Part shown: in pieces, positions 1 to 8,711 of the stretch
How the letters are laid out: every line of letters starts with the position of its first letter
Numbering within the stretch: position 1 is the stretch's first letter
Assembly (NCBI GenBank): GCA_946800325.1
Contig: OX326959.1
Location: 18,506,862-18,570,861 of the forward strand
Origin: Luzula sylvatica
Lineage: Eukaryota; Streptophyta; Magnoliopsida; Poales; Juncaceae
DNA: 64,000 nucleotides
Direction of reading: 5' to 3'
Made by a program: the position numbers and the translations under genes
The notes under the pieces: model-generated
What the model saw: only the letters and a program-made list of their open reading frames with translations
Databases searched by the model: none
What the model was told of the DNA's origin: nothing

Positions 1-222
1 TCTGCAAGGGGGGGGTTAAAATCTGCAGGGGGGGTTAAAATCTCCAAGGGGGGTTGTTAAAAATCTGCAAGGGGGGGGTTAAAAATCTGCAAGGGGGGGT
101 TAAAATCTACAAGGGGGGGATTTTAATCTGCAGGGGGGGTTAAAATTTGCAAGGGGGGGGGGGGGGGTTAAAAATCTGCAAGGGTGGGGGGGTTAAAAAT
201 CTGCAAGGGGGGGGGGGGGGGG
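1..222 (+). repeat. Satellite B, forward orientation (left edge)
   Basis: About ten tandem copies of a short unit made of a variable G-run followed by TTAAAAATCTGCAA. Copies differ in G-run length (about 7 to 17) and by point changes such as CTCC, CTAC or TTTGC in place of CTGC. One copy near 120 reads GATTTTAATC. The unit has only one G-run, unlike satellite A, which has two separated by TA. The block continues off the left edge of the window. The change to satellite A occurs between about 222 and 240, where the core becomes CTCTAAAG and the TAGGGGG segment appears. No gene is present. G-run lengths may carry sequencing error. Confidence 0.9.
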
Positions 223-1830
223 TTAAAATCTCTAAAGGGGGGGTAGGGGGTAAAAATCTCTAAAGGGGGGTAGGGGGTAAAAATCTCCAAAGGGGGGGTA
301 GGGTGTAAAAATCTCTAAAGGGGGGGTAGGGGGTAAAAATCTCAAAAGGGGGGGTATGGGGTAAAAATCTCGGAAGGGGGGGTAGGGGGTAAAAATCTCC
401 AAAGGGGGGGTAGGGGGTAAAAATATCCAAAGGGGGGGTAGGGGTAAAAATCTCCAAAGGTAGGGGGTAAAAATCTCCAAAGGGCGGGTAGGGGGTTAAA
501 ATCTCTAAAGGGGGGGTAGGGGGTAAAAATCTCCAAAGGGGGGGTAGGGGGTAAAAATCTCCAAAGGGGGGGTAGGGGGTAAAAATCTCCAAAGTGGGGG
601 TAGGGGTAAAAATCTCCAAAGGGATGGGGGGTAGGGGTAAAAATCTCCAAAGGGGGGGTAGGGTGTAAAAATATCCAAAGGGGGGGTAGGGGGTAAAAAT
701 CTCCAAAGGGGGGGTAGGTTGTAAAAATCTCTAAAGGGGGGGTAGGGGGTAAAAATCTCAAAAGGGGGGGTATGGGGTAAAAATCTCGGAAGGGGGGGTA
801 GGGGGTAAAAATCTCCAAAGGGGGGGTAGGGGGAAAAAATATCCAAAGGGGGGTAGGGGTAAAAATCTCTAAAGGGGCGGGGGGGGGGGGGGGGGGGGGG
901 TAGGGTGTAAAAATCTCCCAAGGGGGGGTAGGGGGTAAAAATCTCCAAAGGGGGGGTAGGGGGTAAAAATCTCCAAAAGGGGGGGGGGGGGGGGGGTAGG
1001 GGGTAAAAATATCCAAATGGTGGGTAGGGGTAAAAATCTCCAAAGGGGGGGGGTGGGGGGGGCGGGGTAGGGGGTAAAAATCTCCAAAGGGGGTAGGGGG
1101 TAAAAATCTTCAAAGGGGGGAGTAGGGGGTAAAAATCTCCAAAGGGGGGGTAGGGGGTAGGGGGTAAAAATCTCCAAAGGGGGGGTAGGGGGTAAAAATC
1201 TCCAAAGGGGGGGGTAGGGGGTAAAAATCTCCAAAGAGGGGGGGGGGGGGTAGGGGGTAAAAATATCCAATGGGGGGGTAGGGGGTAAAAATCTCTAAAG
1301 GGGGGGTAGGGGGTAAAAATCTCCAAAGGGGGGGGTAGGGGTAAAAATCTCCAAAGGGGGGGTAGGGGTAAAAATCTCCAAAGGTAGGGTGTAAAAATCT
1401 CCAAAGGGGGGGTGGGGGTAAAAATCTCCAAAGGGGGGGGGGTAGGGGTAAAAATCTCCAAAGGGGGGGTAGGGGGTAAAAATCTCCAAAGGGGTGGTAG
1501 GGGGTAAAAATCTTCAAAGCCGAAGGGGGGGGTAGGGGTAAAAATCTCCAAAGGGGGGGTAGGGGGTAAAAATCTACAAAGGGGCGGTAGGGGGTAAAAA
1601 TCTCCAAAGGGAAGGGGGGGGGGGTAGGGGGTAAAAATCTCCAAAGGGGGGGGGGGGGTAGGGGGTAAAAATCTCAAAAGGGGGGGGGGGGTAGGGGGTA
1701 AAAATATCCAAAGGGGGGGTAGGGGGTAAAAATCTCCAAAGGGGGGTAGGGGGTAAAAATATCGAAAGGGGGGGTAGGGGGTAAAAATCTCTAAAGGGGG
1801 GGTAGGGGGTAAAAATCTCCAAAGGGGGGG
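223..1830 (+). repeat. Satellite A array, block 1
   Basis: Tandem array of a 26-28 bp unit, G(about 7)-TA-G(4-5)-TAAAAATCTCCAAA, all in one orientation. Common variants are ATCC, CTCT, CTCA, CTTC, CTAC and CTCGG in place of CTCC, G-run expansions beyond 20, and a shortened form in which the first run is only GG (AAAGGTAGGGGG, for example near 460 and 1384). A distinctive TTCAAAGCCGAAG monomer lies at about 1513-1525. The block is cut at 1830|1831 by the LTR retrotransposon inside a G-run and resumes at 8712. The long minus-strand reading frames here encode only FGDFYPLPP, LWRFLPPTPP or LEIFTPYPP reiterations, one for each frame of the monomer, and are not credible genes. Confidence 0.95.
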
Positions 1831-3854
1831 TGATGAACTCGTAAAAGTAGTGTCGTTTTTAAACAATTAATGTGTTCCTAAATTACGAGTATCAAAGTTT
1901 GTATTTCTAAATTTCCTATACTTGAATGAATATTACAAGTAAAATGGCAAGTACGGGTTATCGTTCGCAGGGAGATATGGCCTCAATTCAAATTAATACG
2001 TTCAATATATATCTTTTTCACAAACAAATGGTTCACAAGCAAGATTAATAGACGTTCACAAATTTATCACAAATTATGATTCGATTATCGCAAGTTTAAT
2101 TCAATTCTCAATTCTTAGTTCTATTATATGGATATTCACAAAATAAAAGGAGATGTTGTTGATGGAGAGAATGGTAACAAAAAGTCGCAAATAAAAGGGC
2201 AAGAAAAATATCAAACAAAAATAAAGATCAAAATAAAATCAACCAAGAATCGCAAAATAAGATTCGTTTCCCTTGATGTAAATAATGGGGAAAATGATAT
2301 ATTAATTATTCGATCATCTAGAAATGTCTCCAAAAGTAAACCAATTGCAAGGGCGATTACTAATTATAGACCAATTAATAATCACGAAAATCAAGAATAA
2401 AAACAAGATTAATTCCACTAATTATAAACCAATTAATCGAACTCATCGAAATTCTATTCATGAAAAACCTTACTCAAATCAATTAAGTAATATAAACCAT
2501 TACTAATTAATTCGAGTATTAAAACGACGAGATAAAAATTAGGGAAAATAATTATAAACCAACTAAATTCCCCAATTAATCTTTAAATCACAAAACACAA
2601 TCGTTTTAATAACAAAAAGATTTATTTAATCATAAAATTCCATTTCTAGATTCCACAAATAATTAACACATCAAATCCCCAAAATAATTCTACTCTTGAT
2701 TCATATTTATGGATAATAATAATCCATAGAAAATCATATTCCTAGAAAATGGGGAAATAGCAAGAACTATAAACCAGTTCTTATTAATATTCAAAATCCA
2801 GGATATAGGATTCCACAAAAAACAGTTTTCCAATTTATTCAAAGAAGGATCAAGAACAAAACTTTGAAATCCAGGATTTACAAATACAAGAAACAACTTT
2901 CTCGGATTATCAAAGAAAAAAGGGAAGAAATCACGATACTGAACCAGATGAAGCTCGAATCTTGATGCGATCTGGTCGAGCTTCGAGCAGGGAGCGTCGC
3001 CAATGGAGAGAGGGGGTCGAAGCTGCCGATTGAGCCTGGAATCGCGGTTGGATTGGTGCTGCTAGTGGAGGTCTGACGAAGCTCAGACCTTCGAGTGGAA
3101 TTGTTGCTCTCACGAGCTCTAGCACCCTCTAATGGTGGTGAAGAAAGAAGAGAACGAAAGAAAATGGAGCCTGGAAGGGCTGAGAGAGAGGATCGTCTTA
3201 TCGAAGCTTGATCAGAGGTTTTTATAACCAAAATTGACTGGAGAAATCCCGTTCTTGCACGAAATTGAGAAAATCTGAAGTGTCGTGGGGTCCATACGAT
3301 GGTTATGGAGCAGAGAAAACAACCCAAAACGACTCGTACGGAGATCTTGGCTCGTAACAGCCACGGCGAGACGGTTTGGAAGAGGGAGGTGTCGTCTCCA
3401 TTGGATTCTACAGATCTAATTTCAGAGGAACATTACTTCTATATTTTCTTCTTTAATTGGAAACCGAGAGAACGGTTCAGGTGAAACTGGAGAGGATGAT
3501 GCTCTATTCTTATTGGTCGAGAGGAAGTATGTTCTGATTGGATCACGAAACCTAGGACTTCAGGATTTGCTGTGTTGGTTGCGGTGTAGCCATTCGTGTA
3601 GCGAGTCATTTGAATAGGAATTCTGACCCGTTTCTTCAGAAACTTTGCGACTTCTTCATCCTTCCACCAAATTGTACGATCTTTATATCGAAAACGCTCG
3701 CCTCGACAAGAGGAATTCAGCCATGGTGTTGGTTTGTAGAGATTTGGTCTTTTTTACCTGAAATAACACAAAAACATAGCATGATTTTGTGATTATTTAC
3801 TATTTAATTTCCTTGTTTTAATATCTAAATATACGACAAAATACGCTCATATCA
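1831..3854 (-). repeat. 3' LTR of the retrotransposon
   Basis: A 2,024-bp direct repeat of 6644-8711, offset by 4,813 bp, running on the + strand from TGATGAACTC to GCTCATATCA. By eye it differs from the other LTR at about 12 positions, for example near 2076, 2352, 2515, 3418, 3658 and 3850. It also lacks 44 bp present in the right LTR at about 8603-8646, between AACATA and GCATG, with short flanking homology consistent with a slippage deletion. An AATAAA on the minus strand (2621-2626) is a possible poly(A) signal but is not diagnostic. Short reading frames of 60-149 codons on both strands recur in the other LTR and match nothing I recognise. I treat them as chance ORFs. Confidence 0.95.
3219..3226 (-). 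promoter_or_regulatory. Candidate TATA box in the 3' LTR
   Basis: TATAAAAA on the minus strand, identical to the copy in the 5' LTR at 8032-8039. If active here it would drive transcription leftward out of the element into the satellite. The assignment rests on motif and element orientation only. Confidence 0.3.
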
Positions 3855-3868
3855 AATCCCCCACACTT
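3855..3868 (-). promoter_or_regulatory. Polypurine tract (plus-strand primer site)
   Basis: In element orientation the sequence AAGTGTGGGGGATT abuts the 3' LTR start TGATATGAGC. This purine run is where RNase H would leave the primer for plus-strand DNA synthesis. Upstream of it is GAGGACAAGTATGGTTT, and I recall a GAGGACA...TAAGTnTGGGGG arrangement before the 3' LTR in several plant Ty3/gypsy elements. It confirms that the element is on the minus strand. Confidence 0.85.
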
Positions 3869-3987
3869 AAACCATACTTGTCCTCAAGTATGTCGATTTT
3901 AATCTTAAAGTTTGAGATTGGTTGAAATCCTTTTTCGAGAGACCTTTAAAATAAAAAATGCCACGAGTTTTTGAAAAAGATACTATT

Positions 3988-4019
<32 letters not shown>

Positions 4020-4860
4020 TTATTTTGTATAAAAAGAGTATTTATTTTCTTTTTAAATCAAAGTCACTTTCTTATCCCAATTCCGATACAAAGTACCTAT
4101 ACGAATTCAAATTATTATATAGTTCAAAATTTACAATTTAATCACCAAAATTTTAAAAAGGTAACAAAAAATGTTTGCCCCAACAAATCCCTATATTTTA
4201 AACAAGAAGTTCTATCTACTTTAATTAACAAATCTCAATGACTCGTGTAATCCATTAAACGGTTGCACTTTGTGCAAGTTTAGAAAAATTGTGCATTTTG
4301 CACTTCTTTTTTTACTTTATTTTAGATCTACTAGATCTTTCTTTCTTTTTTTTTATTCTTTTTTTTTTAAGATCTTTTTTAGATCTATCTTTTTTTTATT
4401 CGTTTTTTTTGCTTGTCTCTTTTTTATTTTTCTAAAATTGTCTAATGGGCATGATGTCAGAAATTTTGTGTTTATTCTAAAGGAAGATAGATCATAGGGT
4501 AAATTTTAAACTTGTTGTTTTTCAAAATAAAGGTTTTCTTTTGTAAATTAAGAACTAGATAATATCTCGAAAAGACACATACTTTGCATAAGACGTGGGA
4601 TAAGAAAGTATTTATGATTTTAAAAGTTTTAATGAATTTATTTATACATTTTTTTGGCTTTTTAACGAGAATAGAAAATATTTTTGTTCATGGCAATTTC
4701 GACAAAAAGGTCTCTTTCAATATTTTAAAACAATTTTCCTCATTTCTCAAAACTTTAATTTCATCTCAACACACTTTAAGGACAAGGTCAAAAGAACTAT
4801 TCTTGAAATTTTTGAATTTTTTAGAAAATGTTTGTACAAAAAAGTATAATTACAAAAATA
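3869..4860. other. Non-coding internal region of the retrotransposon
   Basis: About 1 kb of AT-rich sequence between the terminal polypurine tract and an internal polypurine-like module. On the + strand it contains an AT microsatellite (3994-4019) and a T-rich tract (about 4300-4435), which is A-rich in element sense. The reading frames of 75 codons (4270-4497) and 112 codons (4584-4922) on the + strand are antisense to the element, low in complexity and without recognisable domains. I do not consider them genes. No remnant of pol was seen. Confidence 0.7.
3994..4019. repeat. AT dinucleotide microsatellite (13 units)
   Basis: Uninterrupted alternating A and T over 26 bp inside the internal non-coding region of the retrotransposon. 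It is likely to be polymorphic between copies of the element. Confidence 0.95.
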
Positions 4861-4907
4861 CCCCCCCCCCCCCCCCCATACTTAGATTAGTGCGTGTCCT
4901 CATGCAC
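4861..4907 (-). promoter_or_regulatory. Internal polypurine-tract-like module with G17
   Basis: In element sense the order is GAGGACA, then 17 bases ending TAAGTAT, then a run of 17 G. The terminal tract has the same order: GAGGACA, 16 bases ending TAAGTGT, then GGGGG. The module therefore looks like a second copy of the polypurine region about 1 kb upstream of the real one, with an expanded G-run. It could be a secondary plus-strand priming site or the relic of an older 3' end. The resemblance is seen in the sequence; any function is inferred. Confidence 0.5.
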
Positions 4908-4920
4908 TTAGTCACCATGT

Positions 4921-5043
4921 GAGAAGGAGAAAAAGAAAAAGAAAAAAAAAAAAAAAAAAACAAAAATGTCGAGAAGAAAAATTCGCACAAAAAGAGAGAC
5001 AAAAATAAACAAGAAAAAGAAAAAGAAAAAGAAAAGAAAGAAA
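4921..5043. repeat. A/G-rich low-complexity tract
   Basis: On the + strand, strings of GAAAAAG and a run of about 20 A, with almost no C or T (pyrimidine-rich in element sense). It lies just downstream, in element orientation, of the gag-like ORF and the GGGAGGCAACCC motif. No coding capacity is credible. The 60-codon + strand frame starting at 4966 is lysine/arginine repeats from this tract. Confidence 0.8.
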
Positions 5044-5051
5044 CGACCTGA

Positions 5052-5080
5052 TTGTCGGGTTGCCTCCCGCAAGCGCCCTT
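5052..5080 (-). promoter_or_regulatory. GGGAGGCAACCC-type conserved motif, possible hairpin
   Basis: In element sense the sequence is GGGCGCTTGCGGGAGGCAAC followed by CCGACAAT. The core CGGG-AGGCAA-CCCG can form a 4-bp stem with a 6-base loop. I recall a very similar 'GCTT-n-GGGAGGCAACCC' segment downstream of the coding region in many plant Ty3/gypsy elements (Athila/Tat type). Its position here, about 30 bp past the stop of the gag-like ORF, suggests that pol was lost between gag and this 3' non-coding region. The family link is from memory and its function is not established. Confidence 0.5.
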
Positions 5081-5111
5081 GTTTTACGTCTCGAGCTCGA
5101 CGCCTTTCGTG

Positions 5112-6554
5112 TTATCCAAATTCGAGGGCATGGGTCGTGCTAGCGTGAATCGCGGAATTTCGACCGCCCTTGAGAGAAGTCTTCGTGAGAGAGGGGAGAT
5201 GCGTCAAAAGGTGCTTGAATATCTCGCGTGTAATCATCATTTGAACGTATCTTGAGCAAAGCTTCTTCGTGTCGAAACTCGTGTCACGGTTCGTTAAGAG
5301 TTCAACGCCATTCAACACGTATGGATCTTGTTGAAGGGGCGTCGTGAGTGGCGTGAGTTCGTCGAAGTTATTAATCCTTTTCGAAATGTGTTCGTCGAAG
5401 GATTTCTTCATGTCGAAAGTTAAATCGTGGTCCTTGAAAAGTGAAACACCATTCGATGAGAACGGATCTTGTTGAAGAGGCGTTGTGAGCGATGTAATTT
5501 CATCGAAAGTATTATGCCTCTTCGAAATGTCTACAAAAGAGATTGAGAATTTAGTAGCATCAAAATTCGTGCTTATTATATTAGAAGTTTGAATCGGAAT
5601 AAATTCACCTTTGAAAAGTGTAGATATCGGCGTTGAAGTTTTTCCGTCATCTTGCTTGCTTGAGTTTTCGAGATCTTCTTCATAGCTTTGTGGGTTCGAG
5701 GCGTCTTCTTCACATTCCCCAACACTTGGGGTTTTCTCGAATCTTCCATCATCATTCACCCGCGCTTCTTCGCTCGAGACAAACAATTCATCATCTCGAT
5801 TGCTTGCATCATCAAGAGTAGCCTCTTCAAATTCTTGCAATTGAGCCACTTGCTCTTTGTACTCTTCAATTTCGGTCACTATATGCAGGAGATTCATTTG
5901 GAGGCTTTGTACTCGTTGGTCGGTGTCGGCTTGTCCTTGAAAAAGCGCGGCTTGTCCTTGGGAAATCGAAGCCATGTCGCCTTCTAAATCCGTCATGAGA
6001 TTGGAGAATCCCTCCATCATCGACATCATTTTGTCGAGTTGCGTTGACGAAGAAGAGGCTTGAGAATTTTGCGAAGGTGTTTGTTGTTGCGAGTATGGAT
6101 CGAATTGTTGCGGGTATGGAAATGGGTTTGGCTTGACTAGTTTGTTGAAACTCGCACCAGATTCATCGCCCCATGAGTAGTCGAATGTGCCACGAATTTC
6201 TTGAAAAATTGTGGTCTCAGAAGGTGGAGGCGATGTCCATCGATTAAAATCCTCCCAATCGTTTCGTGATCGTCCCGTCCTTGGTTCATCGTTTCCGGCC
6301 TCGAAGGAGTAGGGGTTCCGTACTTTGGGGGTCCTTGACGCGAAGTAATCACGTCCTCTTTGGATCTCTTTCTCCCAAGGTGGAAGTTCCGGCACTTGAG
6401 GTTGATTGTTCGGTCGAGATGATTGCGAAGTTTCTTCTTGAGGTCGAGATTTTTTACGTTCTTTGAAACCCTTAATTGTCTTCTTGAGCCAAGATTCGGA
6501 AGTTTTTTTCGGTTTGTATTCCAGCGAAGTCGTCCTCGATTTATCACATGCCAT
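5112..6554 (-). CDS. Gag-like protein of non-autonomous LTR retrotransposon, 480 aa
   Basis: The only substantial ORF in the element, running from ATG at 6554, about 70 nt after the primer-binding site, to TAA at 5112. The start is the first ATG after a short leader. The protein is hydrophilic. The N-terminus is basic (residues 1-45, many K/R). A proline- and aromatic-rich stretch follows (about 50-150, with PYSFEAGND and FPYPQQFDPYSQQQ). Next is a serine/glutamine linker and a probable coiled coil (about 172-245, with LDKMMSMMEGFSNLM and EEYKEQVAQLQEFEE), then an acidic segment (about 245-305). The C-terminal part holds two 47-residue repeats, residues 344-390 and 391-437, sharing SKR-x-N-x-FDE(I/L)TxLTTPLQQDP. 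No CCHC zinc knuckle, protease site or clear retrotransposon gag (PF03732) core was seen, so 'gag-like' rests on position and composition. It probably supplies an assembly or packaging function. An intact frame in a recent insertion fits selection or recent origin. An unrelated captured ORF is possible. Confidence 0.7.
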   Translation of the reverse strand: MACDKSRTTSLEYKPKKTSESWLKKTIKGFKERKKSRPQEETSQSSRPNNQPQVPELPPWEKEIQRGRDYFASRTPKVRNPYSFEAGNDEPRTGRSRNDWEDFNRWTSPPPSETTIFQEIRGTFDYSWGDESGASFNKLVKPNPFPYPQQFDPYSQQQTPSQNSQASSSSTQLDKMMSMMEGFSNLMTDLEGDMASISQGQAALFQGQADTDQRVQSLQMNLLHIVTEIEEYKEQVAQLQEFEEATLDDASNRDDELFVSSEEARVNDDGRFEKTPSVGECEEDASNPQSYEEDLENSSKQDDGKTSTPISTLFKGEFIPIQTSNIISTNFDATKFSISFVDISKRHNTFDEITSLTTPLQQDPFSSNGVSLFKDHDLTFDMKKSFDEHISKRINNFDELTPLTTPLQQDPYVLNGVELLTNRDTSFDTKKLCSRYVQMMITREIFKHLLTHLPSLTKTSLKGGRNSAIHASTTHALEFG

Positions 6555-6623
6555 AGAAAAAGTTTTGTATTAGATCAAGAAAAAGATATATTGAATATGA
6601 AATCTAAATTGATTAAAGCCATC

Positions 6624-6641
6624 TCCCCGGCAGCGGCGCCA
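6624..6641 (-). promoter_or_regulatory. Primer-binding site, tRNA-Asp type
   Basis: Two bases (AA) after the end of the 5' LTR in element orientation comes TGGCGCCGCTGCCGGGGA. It is complementary to the 3' end of plant tRNA-Asp as I recall it (CCCCGGCAACGGCGCCA), with one mismatch, where the element has T opposite a remembered A/T pair position. This site primes minus-strand DNA synthesis. It is the main evidence for orientation, for a plant host and for membership of Ty3/gypsy-like elements. Confidence 0.88.
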
Positions 6642-6643
6642 TT

Positions 6644-8711
6644 TGATGAACTCGTAAAAGTAGTGTCGTTTTTAAACAATTAATGTGTTCCTAAATTACG
6701 AGTATCAAAGTTTGTATTTCTAAATTTCCTATACTTGAATGAATATTACAAGTAAAATGGCAAGTACGGGTTATCGTTCGCAGGGAGATATGGCCTCAAT
6801 TCAAATTAATACGTTCAATATATATCTTTTTCACAAACAAATGGTTCACAAGCAAGATTAATAGACGTTCACAAATTTATCACAAATTCTGATTCGATTA
6901 TCGCAAGTTTAATTCAATTCTCAATTCTTAGTTCTATTATATGGATATTCACAAAATAAAAGGAGATGTTGTTGATGGAGAGAATGGTAACAAAAAGTCG
7001 CAAATAAAAGGGCAAGAAAAATATCAAACAAAAATAAAGATCAAAATAAAATCAACCAAGAATCGCAAAATAAGATTCGTTTCCCTTGATGTAAATAATG
7101 GGGAAAATGATATATTAATTATTCGATCATCTAGAAATGTCTCCAAAAGTAAACCAATTGCAAGAGCGATTACTAATTATAGACCAATTAATAATCACGA
7201 AAATCAAGAATAAAAACAAGATTAATTCAACTAATTATAAACCAATTAATCGAACTCATCGAAATTCTATTCATGAAAAACCTTACTCAAATCAATTAAG
7301 TAATATAAACCATTACTAATTAACTCGAGTATTAAAACGACGAGATAAAAATTAGGGAAAATAATTATAAACCAACTAAATTCCCCAATTAATCTTTAAA
7401 TCACAAAACACAATCGTTTTAATAACAAAAAGATTTATTTAATCATAAAATTCCATTTCTAGATTCCACAAATAATTAACACATCAAATCCCCAAAATAA
7501 TTCTACTCTTGATTCATATTTATGGATAATAATAATCCATAGAAAATCATATTCCTAGAAAATGGGGAAATAGCAAGAACTATAAACCAGTTCTTATTAA
7601 TATTCAAAATCCAGGATATAGGATTCCACAGAAAACAGTTTTCCAATTTATTCAAAGAAGGATCAAGAACAAAACTTTGAAATCCAGGATTTACAAATAC
7701 AAGAAACAACTTTCTCGGATTATCAAAGAAAAAAGGGAAGAAATCACGATACTGAACCAGATGAAGCTCGAATCTTGATGCGATCTGGTCGAGCTTCGAG
7801 CAGGGAGCGTCGCCAATGGAGAGAGGGGGTCGAAGCTGCCGATTGAGCCTGGAATCGCGGTTGGATTGGTGCTGCTAGTTGAGGTCTGACGAAGCTCAGA
7901 CCTTCGAGTGGAATTGTTGCTCTCACGAGCTCTAGCACCCTCTAATGGTGGTGAAGAAAGAAGAGAACGAAAGAAAATGGAGCCTGGAAGGGCTGAGAGA
8001 GAGGATCGTCTTATCGAAGCTTGATCAGAGGTTTTTATAACCAAAATTGACTGGAGAAATCCCGTTCTTGCACGAAATTGAGAAAATCTGAAGTGTCGTG
8101 GGGTCCATACGATGGTTATGGAGCAGAGAAAACAACCCAAAACGACTCGTACGGAGATCTTGGCTCGTAACAGCCACGGCGAGACGGTTTGGAAGAGGGA
8201 GGTGTCGTCTCCATTGGATCCTACAGATCTAATTTCAGAGGAACATTACTTCTATATTTTCTTCTTTAATTGGAAACCGAGAGAACGGTTCAGGTGAAAC
8301 TGGAGAGGATGATGCTCTATTCTTATTGGTCGAGAGGAAGTATGTTCTGATTGGATCACGAAACCTAGGACTTCAGGATTTGCTGTGTTGGTTGCGGTGT
8401 AGCCATTCGTGTAGCGAGTCATTTGAATAGGAATTCTGACCCGTTTCTTCAGAAACTTTGCGACTTCTTCGTCCTTCCACCAAATTGTACGATCTTTATA
8501 TCGAAAACGCTCGCCTCGACAAGAGGAATTCAGCCATGGTGTTGGTTTGTAGAGATTTGGTCTTTTGTACCTCAAATAACACAAAAACATACATTAAAGT
8601 ATTTTCCTCATGAATTATTTAATACTAAGATTATAGCATGATTTTGTGATTATTTCCTATTTAATTTCCTTGTTTTAATATCTAAATATACGACAAAATC
8701 CGCTCATATCA
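6644..8711 (-). repeat. 5' LTR of the retrotransposon
   Basis: A 2,068-bp direct repeat of 1831-3854. In element orientation it begins TGATATGAGC at 8711 and ends GAGTTCATCA at 6644. It carries a candidate TATA box (8032-8039), which would put transcription start near 8000, leaving about 700 bp of U3 and about 1.35 kb of R plus U5. It contains a 44-bp segment (about 8603-8646) missing from the other LTR. Short ORFs of 60-149 codons match those in the left LTR and are not considered genes. The outer end abuts a satellite G-run. Confidence 0.95.
8032..8039 (-). promoter_or_regulatory. Candidate TATA box in the 5' LTR
   Basis: TATAAAAA on the minus strand, within GGTTATAAAAACCTC, about 675 bp into the 5' LTR. 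It would place the transcription start about 30 bp further, near 8000, upstream of the PBS and the gag-like ORF. It is conserved in both LTRs. It is supported by motif and position only. Confidence 0.4.

Larger units (their letters stand above)
1831..8711 (-). mobile_element. Non-autonomous LTR retrotransposon (gag-like ORF only), minus strand
   Basis: A 6,881-bp element bounded by direct repeats 1831-3854 and 6644-8711 that begin TG and end CA on either strand. Orientation is set by the tRNA-Asp-type primer-binding site next to the right LTR and the polypurine tract next to the left LTR, so the right LTR is the 5' LTR. The internal region is only 2,789 bp and carries one long ORF. No protease DSG/DTG, reverse transcriptase, RNase H, integrase or chromodomain sequence was seen. 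The element therefore depends on enzymes supplied in trans. The PBS, the PPT form and a GGGAGGCAACCC-type motif suggest a relation to plant Ty3/gypsy elements of the Athila/Tat kind (from memory, not searched). Elements with gag but no pol have been described in plants as TR-GAG. It is inserted in a satellite G-run, so a 5-bp duplication of G would be invisible. About 12 substitutions between the LTRs suggest a recent insertion. Confidence 0.93.

Noticed and set aside
1824..1830. Target-site duplication of the retrotransposon
   Set aside because: Both flanks are pure G (1824-1830 and 8712 onward), so a 5-bp GGGGG duplication is compatible but cannot be delimited or shown.
2128..2400. 90-codon + strand ORF in the left LTR, repeated at 6941-7213
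   Set aside because: It lies inside both LTRs, antisense to the element, is AT-rich and lysine/isoleucine-biased, and matches no domain I recognise. It is preserved only because the LTRs are nearly identical.
2878..3327. 149-codon minus-strand ORF in the LTR (copy at 7691-8140)
   Set aside because: It is in sense with the element but spans the candidate TATA box and U3 region, is serine/arginine-biased without a domain, and its presence in both LTRs is not independent evidence.
3869..5048. Possible degraded pol genes between the PPT and the gag-like ORF
   Set aside because: No reverse transcriptase YxDD, integrase HHCC or protease motif was seen on either strand. The sequence is low-complexity and AT-rich.
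8252..8590. 112-codon minus-strand ORF in the 5' LTR
   Set aside because: It lies in the presumed U3 upstream of transcription start, is altered in the other LTR by substitutions and the nearby indel, and has no recognisable domain.
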